Source: Halieaceae bacterium UBA3479 (lineage in GTDB: Bacteria; Pseudomonadota; Gammaproteobacteria; Pseudomonadales; Halieaceae). From it: DNA of 11,878 nt. The position numbers and the translations under genes are program-made. The stretch covers positions 5,772 to 17,649 of the forward strand of contig DFQW01000007.1 in NCBI GenBank assembly GCA_002377985.1, read 5' to 3'. Positions 1-5,914 of this stretch are shown here, in pieces; the stretch's first letter is position 1; each line of letters starts with the position of its first letter. The notes under the pieces are model-generated. The model was given only the letters and a program-made list of their open reading frames with translations. It was not told the DNA's origin and did not search any database.

Positions 1-120
1 GGACAGCAGACTTTGATGGCCGGTGGCCGCAGTCACCAGCGCTTTGCGGGTAACGGGGCCAAAATGCAGATAAGCGGGTTCGCCACGCTTATCTCGGCTT
101 GCCGATCGACACCCTATTTT
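1..120. other. Window edge downstream of the P450, no confident gene
   Basis: Nothing here can be called with confidence. On the minus strand the frame that follows the P450 stop stays open to the window edge, but its only plausible start is a GTG about 35 bases from the edge with no clear ribosome binding site. On the plus strand one frame closes at a TAA at 51-53, which could be the last codons of a gene entering from the left, but 16 codons are too few to judge. The only clear structure is the inverted repeat at 68-94, listed separately. Confidence 0.3.
61..94 (-). terminator. Stem-loop after the P450 gene, possible terminator
   Basis: A perfect 9-bp inverted repeat (68-76 and 86-94, AGATAAGCG/CGCTTATCT) encloses a 9-base loop, 26 bases past the P450 stop. 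Read on the minus strand it is followed within three bases by a run of four T. The T tract is short and the stem is AT-rich at its base, so this is a weak intrinsic terminator or an mRNA 3' end-protecting hairpin. A second small hairpin (CGGC-TT-GCCG, 95-104) lies between it and the gene. On the plus strand that hairpin precedes a T-rich stretch at 116-122, so the region could also serve a convergent gene lying to the left. Confidence 0.4.
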
Positions 121-1377
121 TTAAGTCAGCGCGTGAAGCCGCACCGGGAGAGCGGAATAGCCGCGTACAAAATTGGAGAGTACGCGCTCGGGCTCTCCAA
201 CAACCTCGACTTGGGAGAAGCGCTTGAGGATTTCCTCCCACAAAATGCGCAATTGCATTTCACCCAGGCGGTTCCCCATACAGCGGTGGATGCCGAAGCC
301 GAAGGATAAGTGATAGCGCGGGTTGGCACGGTCGATAATAAATTCATTGGGTCGGTCAATGGCCGTCTCATCGTGATTGCCCGAGAGATACCACATCACG
401 ACCTTATCCCCCTTGCGAATGGTTTTACCGCCCAGCTCAATATCGCGAGTCGCAATGCGGCGCATGTGCATCAGCGGCGTCTGCCAGCGGATGATTTCGG
501 AGACCATGCTGGGAATCAGGCTAGGATTGTTCTTCAGTTTTTCGTATTCATCCGGATTTTGGTTGAGTGCGAGGACGCCACCGGTAATCGAATTTCGGGT
601 TGTGTCATTGCCGCCGACAATCAGTAGCAGCAGATTGCCCAGATACTCGAGGGGATCGTCGACCATTTTGAAAGTGTCCGGATTGGTTGCCAGCAGGCTG
701 ATCAAGTCCATCGTATCCGGGGGATTATTTTTGCGTTGATGCCACAACTCAGTGAAGTAGGTGAGGCACTCCTGCAAAGCGGCTGTGCGTTCGTCGACGT
801 CGCCATCGGCCCCCGCCATTTCGGGCAACGAAGTGGCCATGTCGGACCAATAGGGCAGCTTGTGACGTTCTTCGAACGGGAAATCGAAAATAGTTGCCAG
901 CATCTGCGTGGTCAGATTGATCGATACCTTATCTACCCAATTAAAGGTTTCTCCAACGGGGAGGTCGTCAAGAATATGGCCCACCCTCTGCCGGATGAGG
1001 CCTTCGAGTTGGGCAAGGTTTCGAGGGGCAACGACTCCCTGCACTGCCGCCCTTTGTACATCGTGTACTGGAGGGTCCATGGCTATGAATTGGGTGACGG
1101 GGAAGTCGTCGCCATAACCGCCGATGGTGATCGCCGGGACTGACGAGAAGGCTTCATGGTTTCCGTCGACCGCGGTGATGTCTTGAAAGCGAGTTACCGA
1201 CCAGAATCCCCCGAAGACGTCATTTTCGGTCCAATGAACCGGATCCTCGGCGCGCAAGCGGGCAAAATAAGGTCGCCAGTTATCCTGCTGATACAGCGTT
1301 GCGTCGCTGACATCGATTGCCTCCAGCGGGGTTTGAGCCGCGTCGCTACCTATCGTTTGCGGTGCTTGTGCATTCAT
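121..1377 (-). CDS. CYP153-family cytochrome P450, probable terminal alkane hydroxylase
   Basis: A soluble class I bacterial P450 of 418 residues, full length for the family. All hallmarks are present: the I-helix oxygen-activation motif GGNDTTRN at 255-262, the K-helix ExxR motif EIIR at 294-297, and the heme-ligand loop FGFGIHRCMG at 359-368 with Cys366 as the thiolate ligand. Family-specific stretches such as FIAMDPPVHDVQR (97-109), the text around the I helix (LLIVGGNDTTRNS) and SNFVRGYS near the C-terminus match what I recall of CYP153A enzymes. Those hydroxylate the terminal carbon of medium-chain alkanes, and sometimes limonene or alicyclic hydrocarbons, in the cytosol. The ATG start has AGGA about nine bases upstream. 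CYP153 genes often sit with a 2Fe-2S ferredoxin and an FAD ferredoxin reductase; neither is in this window. The family call is firm; the substrate (alkane, terpene or other) is inference. Confidence 0.93.
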   Translation of the reverse strand: MNAQAPQTIGSDAAQTPLEAIDVSDATLYQQDNWRPYFARLRAEDPVHWTENDVFGGFWSVTRFQDITAVDGNHEAFSSVPAITIGGYGDDFPVTQFIAMDPPVHDVQRAAVQGVVAPRNLAQLEGLIRQRVGHILDDLPVGETFNWVDKVSINLTTQMLATIFDFPFEERHKLPYWSDMATSLPEMAGADGDVDERTAALQECLTYFTELWHQRKNNPPDTMDLISLLATNPDTFKMVDDPLEYLGNLLLLIVGGNDTTRNSITGGVLALNQNPDEYEKLKNNPSLIPSMVSEIIRWQTPLMHMRRIATRDIELGGKTIRKGDKVVMWYLSGNHDETAIDRPNEFIIDRANPRYHLSFGFGIHRCMGNRLGEMQLRILWEEILKRFSQVEVVGEPERVLSNFVRGYSALPVRLHALT

Positions 1378-1446
1378 GTCATCTGGTCCTTATTTTTTTT
1401 ATGACCCCCGGTTTCCGCCCATTCTGCTCCTGCGGCGATTTGCAGG

Positions 1447-1475
1447 ATCATCCTCGTTCATTAACCCGATGACAA
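1447..1475 (-). promoter_or_regulatory. Candidate sigma70 promoter for the P450 gene
   Basis: On the minus strand, TTGTCA (1470-1475) and GATGAT (1447-1452) are separated by exactly 17 bases, about 70 bases upstream of the P450 start. The -35 box matches five of six consensus bases and the -10 box four of six. The position and spacing are good, but matches of this quality occur by chance. Confidence 0.33.
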
Positions 1476-1517
1476 TAACCCGGCTTTTGCCGCCGTTGTT
1501 TTACCTGGCATTGTCTG

Positions 1518-1527
1518 CACCGCGGTG
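1518..1527. promoter_or_regulatory. Perfect 10-bp palindrome in the divergent intergenic region
   Basis: CACCGCGGTG is a perfect palindrome in the 260-base gap between the divergent P450 and small exported protein genes. It is flanked by TGCA at 1516-1519 and 1531-1534. It lies roughly 45 bases upstream of the candidate P450 -35 box, a position suited to an activator or repressor dimer. No adjacent regulator gene can be tied to it from the sequence alone. The rest of the gap (1378-1637) is AT-rich with T runs and contains no coding frame. Confidence 0.25.
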
Positions 1528-1626
1528 TGTTGCAAAAAAGAATCAACATGACGTTATTTTTGTTACGATCGTTGCGCTTCTGGAGACCGTAAGATGAGAG
1601 CAGTCTAAACAGCTTTAAATCTATGC

Positions 1627-1631
1627 GGAGG
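1627..1631 (+). promoter_or_regulatory. Ribosome binding site fixing the start of the small exported protein
   Basis: GGAGG sits six bases before the ATG at 1638. An in-frame ATG at 1623 lies upstream of this site and would put the Shine-Dalgarno sequence inside the gene, so 1638 is the better start. The start at 1638 also gives a clean signal peptide. Confidence 0.7.
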
Positions 1632-1637
1632 TTTCTC

Positions 1638-1949
1638 ATGAAGTTATTTGGAAAATACATCGGGGTGACAGCTTTGTTGACGGCGGCGCTGCTAATGTCG
1701 AGCAGAGCGTCATTGGCTGCCAGTACGAGTGAGCAATATGCGTTGTGCAAAGAGGCTGTAAAAAGCCTTTATGGCGAGCGGGCTCGGGTCGAGATGTTCG
1801 GCACCAGATCCTACAAAGGCGTTTTGACACTCAAGCTCAAGGTCACGCCCGAGGCAGGGTCTAGTGTGAGACTGCAGTGCAGCGAACAAGAGGACACAGA
1901 GGAGCGCGTTGTTCTCAAGGACAAAGAGGGTGAAGTACTGGCTTCATGA
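1638..1949 (+). CDS. Small exported protein of unknown function
   Basis: A 103-residue protein that I do not recognise. The first 27 residues form a typical Sec signal peptide: basic start (MKLFGKY), hydrophobic core (VTALLTAALLM) and a likely signal peptidase I site after SLA at 25-27. No lipobox cysteine is seen. The mature part of about 76 residues is charged and mixed, with two cysteines (Cys37, Cys81) that could pair in the oxidising periplasm. The start is chosen from the strong GGAGG six bases upstream. Its stop codon lies 77 bases before the LysR start, so the two could be co-transcribed, but nothing proves it. A periplasmic location is well supported; function is unknown. Confidence 0.75.
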   Translation: MKLFGKYIGVTALLTAALLMSSRASLAASTSEQYALCKEAVKSLYGERARVEMFGTRSYKGVLTLKLKVTPEAGSSVRLQCSEQEDTEERVVLKDKEGEVLAS

Positions 1950-2026
1950 CTAGGGTGCCGCAGCGCCGCGGATCAGAAGCGAACTCTCGATGGCAAGGGT
2001 TTTTTTACTTCCGGAGATTTCGATAC

Positions 2027-2926
2027 ATGAACTGGGACGATCTGAAGGTGTTGTTGGCGCTTGCGCGCGCGGGCTCAACACGAAAGGCAGCAGCGCTTTT
2101 AAGTGTCAGCAATACTACGGTGATGCGACGCCTAGAGGCTCTCGAGGCAGCTATTGGCGGACAATTATTTGACAGAACCCCCGACGGATTTCGGCAGACC
2201 CAATTGGCCGACCAACTATTGCCGGTTGCCTCTCAGGTCGAAGAGATGCTTTTGGAGGCGGAGCGCCAAGTAACGGGTAAGGATTCTGAGCTGAAGGGGT
2301 TGATTAAGCTGTCGCTTCCCGCGGTGCCCGTGACCCATCTGTCGGAGTCGGTCGCGGATTTTGGTGTTCGTTTTCCCAAGATCGAGCTGGATATCACAGT
2401 GAGCGATCATCCCGTAGATTTGGCGAGGAGAGAGGCGGACATTGCGGTGCGCGGCATACCCAAGCACAAGCGACCCCCCAAGGATATTGTCGGTATCAAA
2501 TTGGGTCGCATCTCAATGGGCTACTACGTGCATCGCGAGTTGCTACAAAAGGCGCACCGCGGGCTTTCTGAGCTGACCCTTATCAAGGCTTCGGGGCGGG
2601 CATTGTCTTTGGGTGATCTGCCAAATGCCGAGTCTTTGGGTCTGAGGGCGCGGCATTTAATCGACGGTATTACGCCGCGTACAGTAGCGGTGGCCAATAA
2701 GTTGGGTGTGGCAGCGTTGCCATGCTTTCTCGCGCGCCAGTACCCCGATCTCGTGTTGTTGCCCGGTGTGCCATCTGCGCACTGGGGCTACACGTGGCTG
2801 CTCCATCACAAGGACCTCAGGAAAACCGCCCGAATCAGAGCTCTGTTCAAGCACTTGTCTCTAATGGAAGCCCAGTGGCCCAGCGCCTGGGATACCACCT
2901 CAGATAACGCTGTTGAGGCTGCCTGA
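2027..2926 (+). CDS. LysR-type transcriptional regulator
   Basis: A 299-residue LTTR of normal length. The N-terminal winged helix-turn-helix (about residues 2-62) is clear: MNWDDLKVLLALARAGSTRKAA, then the recognition helix region VSNTTVMRRLEALEAAIGG and the wing LFDRTPDGFRQT. A linker helix (LLEAERQV) leads into the periplasmic-binding-protein-like effector domain (about 90-290), with the usual pattern of FPKIELDITVSDHPVDLARREADIAVR. The ATG at 2027 is preferred because GGAG at 2013-2016 precedes it and the HTH begins immediately; the frame is open upstream to an ATG at 1946, but that would add an untypical basic tail. It reads in the same direction as the methyltransferase operon, whose candidate promoter begins 16 bases after its stop. 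It may control that operon, the divergent P450 or the receptor; the target and inducer are not visible. Confidence 0.92.
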   Translation: MNWDDLKVLLALARAGSTRKAAALLSVSNTTVMRRLEALEAAIGGQLFDRTPDGFRQTQLADQLLPVASQVEEMLLEAERQVTGKDSELKGLIKLSLPAVPVTHLSESVADFGVRFPKIELDITVSDHPVDLARREADIAVRGIPKHKRPPKDIVGIKLGRISMGYYVHRELLQKAHRGLSELTLIKASGRALSLGDLPNAESLGLRARHLIDGITPRTVAVANKLGVAALPCFLARQYPDLVLLPGVPSAHWGYTWLLHHKDLRKTARIRALFKHLSLMEAQWPSAWDTTSDNAVEAA

Positions 2927-2942
2927 TAAGTTTCTCTGGGGC

Positions 2943-2971
2943 TTGACCCGCTAGCTTGCAGGCAGGATATT
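2943..2971 (+). promoter_or_regulatory. Candidate sigma70 promoter for the methyltransferase operon
   Basis: TTGACC (2943-2948) and GATATT (2966-2971) are separated by exactly 17 bases, directly after the LysR stop codon. The -35 box matches five of six and the -10 box four of six consensus bases. Transcription would begin near 2978, so a TTG start at 2956 for the next gene would not be on the transcript. Confidence 0.5.
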
Positions 2972-3000
2972 CCCAACAAGCGTTGATTGGGATCAGTTTC

Positions 3001-4155
3001 ATGGCTCGGCAGCAGTCACAACTGAATCGCTCGACCAGCCATGAGTTGACACCTGTAGCCAGCTGTCGCGATCGCGGTCGGCAAAGTTTTATTTTTCACG
3101 CCAAGCGTCATCTGGGGCAGTTTGCCCGGTTGTCCCTATCCAGACAGTTTGAATACCCCGCAAACCCACTGCCGAGCGAAGACCCACAGGATACAGATAC
3201 TGGTGTTATCGGCACCCATGTGCGAACTGGCCATGCCCAGCCAGAGCAAAGCTCAGCCTTTGCTGCATGGAGTGCACTCAATATTGGCTCTCAGCAACAA
3301 ATGTGGCGAGCATTGAACGATATGCTCGTTCATCAGGCACCGGTGCTTGCTCAGCGAGCTGAAACGCTCGCAGCGCGGGCGGCGCCCGGTTCTTTGGAGT
3401 TGAGTCCGGATTTGGAAATGCCGGCCTATTTTTTGCAGACGGCTTACCACGGCCAGCCGGGCGGGTATTGCCTTGATCGAGGTGGTGATGACTGGCATGC
3501 GGGCGCGCTGCAAGAGGCGGGGGGCAATCTGTACAGCCGCGGCGCGGGAACAGGTGCCAGAGACAGTAAGGGCCAGGCCGTGGTGCGATTTCTCGGTGAG
3601 ACATTTCCGGAATTTGCGCCCGACAAAGTGATCGACTTGGGATGCGGCTACGGTGGCCAGACCAGTAACTATGCGGCGGGGTTTCCAGACGCTGAAATTC
3701 ATGGAGTCGATCTGGGTGCCTCGTTGCTTCGTTACGCACACCTCCGCGCTAAATCATTGGGCCTCAAGATTCATTTCAGACAGGCGTGTGCCAGCGATAC
3801 CCGTTTTCCCGATGCATCTTTCGATCTGGTTGTGAGCAACATTTTGTTACATGAGATACCGCAGACTATGCTTGATGGAGTGATGCGGGAGAGCTTCAGA
3901 TTGTTGAAGCCGGGGGGGCTGGTGGTGCATCAAGACGTGCCAACCCAGCGCCCGGGCACGCCCGAATTTCAGCGGTGGTTGTCTAACTGGCAGGTGGCGC
4001 ACAACGACGAGCCTTTCTGGCAGTCATTCTCTGAGACATCAGTACCTCAGGCGCTGACAGATGCCGGATTTTCCAAAACGGATATTTTCGAGCGCTATCA
4101 GCCCCAGATTGATGGGCCACTCGTGTGGTACATGGTGGGAGCTCGCAAGCAATGA
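3001..4155 (+). CDS. Class I SAM-dependent methyltransferase, start uncertain
   Basis: The C-terminal half is a classical Rossmann-fold methyltransferase. Counted from the ATG at 3001 (384 residues), motif I is VIDLGCGYGG at 210-219, the post-I acidic strand is EIHGVDLG, motif IV is FDLVVSNILLHEIP around 274-287, and LLKPGGLVV is at 301-309. It would transfer a methyl group from SAM to a small molecule in the cytosol; the acceptor is unknown. About 110 residues ahead of motif I (from AFAAWSALN) look like a genuine helical N-terminal domain. Residues 1-80 are rich in Gln, Arg, Ser and His and look less like coding sequence. Alternative starts are GTG at 3220 or ATG at 3301, but none has a good Shine-Dalgarno, and TTG at 2956 falls inside the probable promoter. 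The stop overlaps the start of the next gene (ATGA), so the two are translationally coupled. Confidence 0.85.
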   Translation: MARQQSQLNRSTSHELTPVASCRDRGRQSFIFHAKRHLGQFARLSLSRQFEYPANPLPSEDPQDTDTGVIGTHVRTGHAQPEQSSAFAAWSALNIGSQQQMWRALNDMLVHQAPVLAQRAETLAARAAPGSLELSPDLEMPAYFLQTAYHGQPGGYCLDRGGDDWHAGALQEAGGNLYSRGAGTGARDSKGQAVVRFLGETFPEFAPDKVIDLGCGYGGQTSNYAAGFPDAEIHGVDLGASLLRYAHLRAKSLGLKIHFRQACASDTRFPDASFDLVVSNILLHEIPQTMLDGVMRESFRLLKPGGLVVHQDVPTQRPGTPEFQRWLSNWQVAHNDEPFWQSFSETSVPQALTDAGFSKTDIFERYQPQIDGPLVWYMVGARKQ

Positions 4156-4430
4156 AAGAGGGTGCGCAACCGGCGGACAAGCCAACGTACTTCGAGGATC
4201 CGGCGGTTCAGGCGCTTTATCAGATGGTACTTATACTGGGCGAAGAGTTGGCAGCCACGAGGGAACAGCTTCATGCGCTGATCAAGTTGTATGAGTCTGG
4301 GGAAATTCCCTCGGTTGACACCATCGATGCGTTTGTTCCGGATGATTCATTCGATCTGGAGCGCGCCGACTGGGTGGCCAGGCTGATGGAGCCGCTGACA
4401 CAGATCGCAGAGGCGCAAAAGCGCCGGTGA
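4152..4430 (+). CDS. Small acidic helical protein of unknown function, coupled to the methyltransferase
   Basis: A 92-residue protein that I do not recognise. It has no signal peptide and no membrane segment, so it should be cytosolic. The central part (about residues 17-50, AVQALYQMVLILGEELAATR onward) reads as a long amphipathic helix with possible coiled-coil character. It is followed by an acidic, Pro-containing linker (PSVDTIDAFVPDDSFD) and a second helix (ADWVARLMEPLTQIAEAQKRR). The ATG at 4152 overlaps the methyltransferase stop in ATGA, and the gene's own stop overlaps the transporter start in GTGA. This fixes the start and implies balanced expression with both neighbours. A role as a partner or regulatory subunit of the methyltransferase fits the context but is inference. 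An upstream ATG at 4125 would overlap the methyltransferase more deeply and is less likely. Confidence 0.8.
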   Translation: MKEGAQPADKPTYFEDPAVQALYQMVLILGEELAATREQLHALIKLYESGEIPSVDTIDAFVPDDSFDLERADWVARLMEPLTQIAEAQKRR

Positions 4431-5770
4431 CTTCCTCCCGCAGCTCGTTTCGTCTTTATTTTGGCTGGAGTCTGGGCACGCTCGCCATGTCCAGCTTGCT
4501 TAATACCCAGACTGCAATGCTCATGATCTATCTCATCAGTGCTGTGGGGATCGCTCCCGCCGTGGCGGGCAGTCTGGTATTTGTCTCGAAGATTTATGAT
4601 GGCATTACTGACCCTATTATGGGTGTTGTCAGTGATCGCACGACTTCACGTTGGGGACGCCGTCGCCCTTACCTTCTTTTAGGAGGGGTGCTGGCCGCAC
4701 TCAGTGTTATCGGTTTGTTTTCGGTGCACACCGTCAGTTTTGTATCCACGCAGATCTGGGTGTTGGTCATGCTTCTTGTGGCGGCAACTGCCTACACCGT
4801 CTTTAACGTGCCTTATATGTCTATGCCGGCGGAGATGGTGCAGGATCCCTACGAGCGATCCAAACTGATGTCATACCGGGTGGCGTGGATTGCTGTGGGA
4901 ACTTTTGTGGGCATCGCGCTGGCGCCCCGCTTGGTGGCCTATGCGCGCGACACCCTGGGAGTGCCCGAGACGGAAGCCTTCTCGTTGATGTCGCTGATCA
5001 CCGCGGCCATCATTCTCTTGGCGTCGCTCGGATGCTTTTTATCCACCCGCGGTGCGCCCACAACAGAGCGCACCCGGGTGAGTATCCCCTTCACAGAACA
5101 GGCGCGCACGGCACTCGCCAATCGCCCTTTTCTGATCTTACTGGGCATCAAGTACCTCGGCCTGTACGCACTCTCGGCAACGGTCGCGACCAATATCTTT
5201 TTTGTGCGTCAGGTAATGCAGCAGTCCGAAGCCATCATGCTCTGGTACGGATTGGCTTACATGGTGGGTACGCTTACAGCGATTGCGCCGTGGGTTCTGG
5301 TATCTCGAAGACTGAGCAAAGCCAAAACCCTCGCGCTCTCGGCGGGCTTGGCCGCTGTGGTAAACCTGACATGGTTGCTGTCAGGACCCGAGGAGCCTGT
5401 TGCTCTCTATATGTTACGAGGGTTCGTGCTCGCCATGACCAATGGTGGCATGCTGCTGATGGGGCAAAGTCTGCTCCCTGATGTCATGGAGTACGATTAT
5501 CGCAAAACCGGACTTCGCAGAGAGGGTCTCTACGCGGGCCTCTATAGCTTTGTCGAGAAGCTGGCGTTTGCGTCGGCGCCGCTTACGCTTGGCGTGCTGC
5601 TGTCATCGATGGGATTTATTCCCGGATTGCCCAGAACGGCGTCCCAGCCAGAATCGGCCCTACTGGCGATTACACTGGCGATGGCGGTAATACCGGCGGT
5701 GACCAATACGCTTAAAGTAGTGCTGGCGCTGCAGTTTCGGCTGCCAGAAGTCGATTCGCGTCAAGCCTAG
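4427..5770 (+). CDS. GPH-family (MelB-type) MFS cation symporter
   Basis: A 447-residue inner-membrane transporter with about 12 hydrophobic segments. The family signature follows TM2: KIYDGITDPIMGVVSDRT (55-72), then SRWGRRRPY (74-82), matching the glycoside-pentoside-hexuronide:cation symporter (MFS_2) family. The two aspartates that bind the coupling cation in MelB (Asp55 and Asp59 there) appear conserved as Asp58 and Asp62. By contrast there is no Asp or Glu before residue 58, so the TM1 aspartate that contacts sugar in MelB has no counterpart; the substrate may not be a sugar. The start is GTG at 4427, overlapping the previous stop (GTGA); starting at the ATG at 4487 would remove most of TM1. 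It is the last gene of the three-gene operon. With the TonB receptor downstream, it probably imports, or exports, the compound handled by this locus. Confidence 0.9.
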   Translation: MTSSRSSFRLYFGWSLGTLAMSSLLNTQTAMLMIYLISAVGIAPAVAGSLVFVSKIYDGITDPIMGVVSDRTTSRWGRRRPYLLLGGVLAALSVIGLFSVHTVSFVSTQIWVLVMLLVAATAYTVFNVPYMSMPAEMVQDPYERSKLMSYRVAWIAVGTFVGIALAPRLVAYARDTLGVPETEAFSLMSLITAAIILLASLGCFLSTRGAPTTERTRVSIPFTEQARTALANRPFLILLGIKYLGLYALSATVATNIFFVRQVMQQSEAIMLWYGLAYMVGTLTAIAPWVLVSRRLSKAKTLALSAGLAAVVNLTWLLSGPEEPVALYMLRGFVLAMTNGGMLLMGQSLLPDVMEYDYRKTGLRREGLYAGLYSFVEKLAFASAPLTLGVLLSSMGFIPGLPRTASQPESALLAITLAMAVIPAVTNTLKVVLALQFRLPEVDSRQA

Positions 5771-5808
5771 AAAGACGCGGCGAATCTTCGCCTCGATCCA
5801 CGCCGCAC

Positions 5809-5837
5809 TTGACAAATTTCCGGTCAGGGGCTATCAA
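5809..5837 (+). promoter_or_regulatory. Strong sigma70-type promoter for the TonB-dependent receptor
   Basis: A perfect -35 box TTGACA (5809-5814) and TATCAA (5832-5837, four of six matches) are separated by the ideal 17 bases. Initiation would fall near 5844, giving a leader of roughly 70 bases before the receptor ATG. It lies 39 bases after the transporter stop codon, so the receptor can be transcribed independently of the upstream operon. Confidence 0.65.
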
Positions 5838-5865
5838 AACACCTAAAGATATAACTAAAAGCCTT

Positions 5866-5892
5866 TCAGGGCGATGGTGTTGAGCGTCCTGA
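5866..5892 (+). promoter_or_regulatory. Imperfect inverted repeat in the receptor leader
   Basis: TCAGGGCG (5866-5873) and CGTCCTGA (5885-5892) are reverse complements apart from one position, separated by 11 bases. They lie in the predicted 5' untranslated leader, ending eight bases before the GGGGAG ribosome binding site (5901-5906). They could form a leader hairpin or be an operator for a dimeric regulator downstream of the promoter. The sequence does not distinguish these, and chance is possible. Confidence 0.27.
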
Positions 5893-5914
5893 TGACAACA
5901 GGGGAGCCTTACCT

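Noticed and set aside
13..1143. Several plus-strand frames of 70-135 codons (13-309, 310-627, 377-739, 736-1143)
   Set aside because: They lie antisense to the P450, whose frame carries every family motif over its full length; their translations show no recognisable domain.
1946..2026. N-terminal extension of the LysR gene from an ATG that overlaps the small protein's stop
   Set aside because: It would put 27 basic residues before a helix-turn-helix that normally begins at the N-terminus, and GGAG at 2013-2016 supports the ATG at 2027.
2956..3000. TTG start at 2956 for the methyltransferase
   Set aside because: It lies between the -35 and -10 boxes of the likely promoter, so it would be upstream of the transcription start.
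3253..3741. Two overlapping minus-strand frames of about 155-160 codons
   Set aside because: They are antisense to the methyltransferase including its SAM motif I; the translations look random and basic.
4885..5481. A 198-codon plus-strand frame inside the transporter
   Set aside because: It is an out-of-frame overlap with a clear 12-helix membrane protein; the translation is His/Arg-rich and has no membrane segments or known domain.
5777..5806. GGCGAATCTTCGCC hairpin and GCGGCG/CGCCGC arms just after the transporter stop, considered as a terminator
   Set aside because: No T tract follows either structure, so an intrinsic terminator is not supported; the strong receptor promoter begins directly after.
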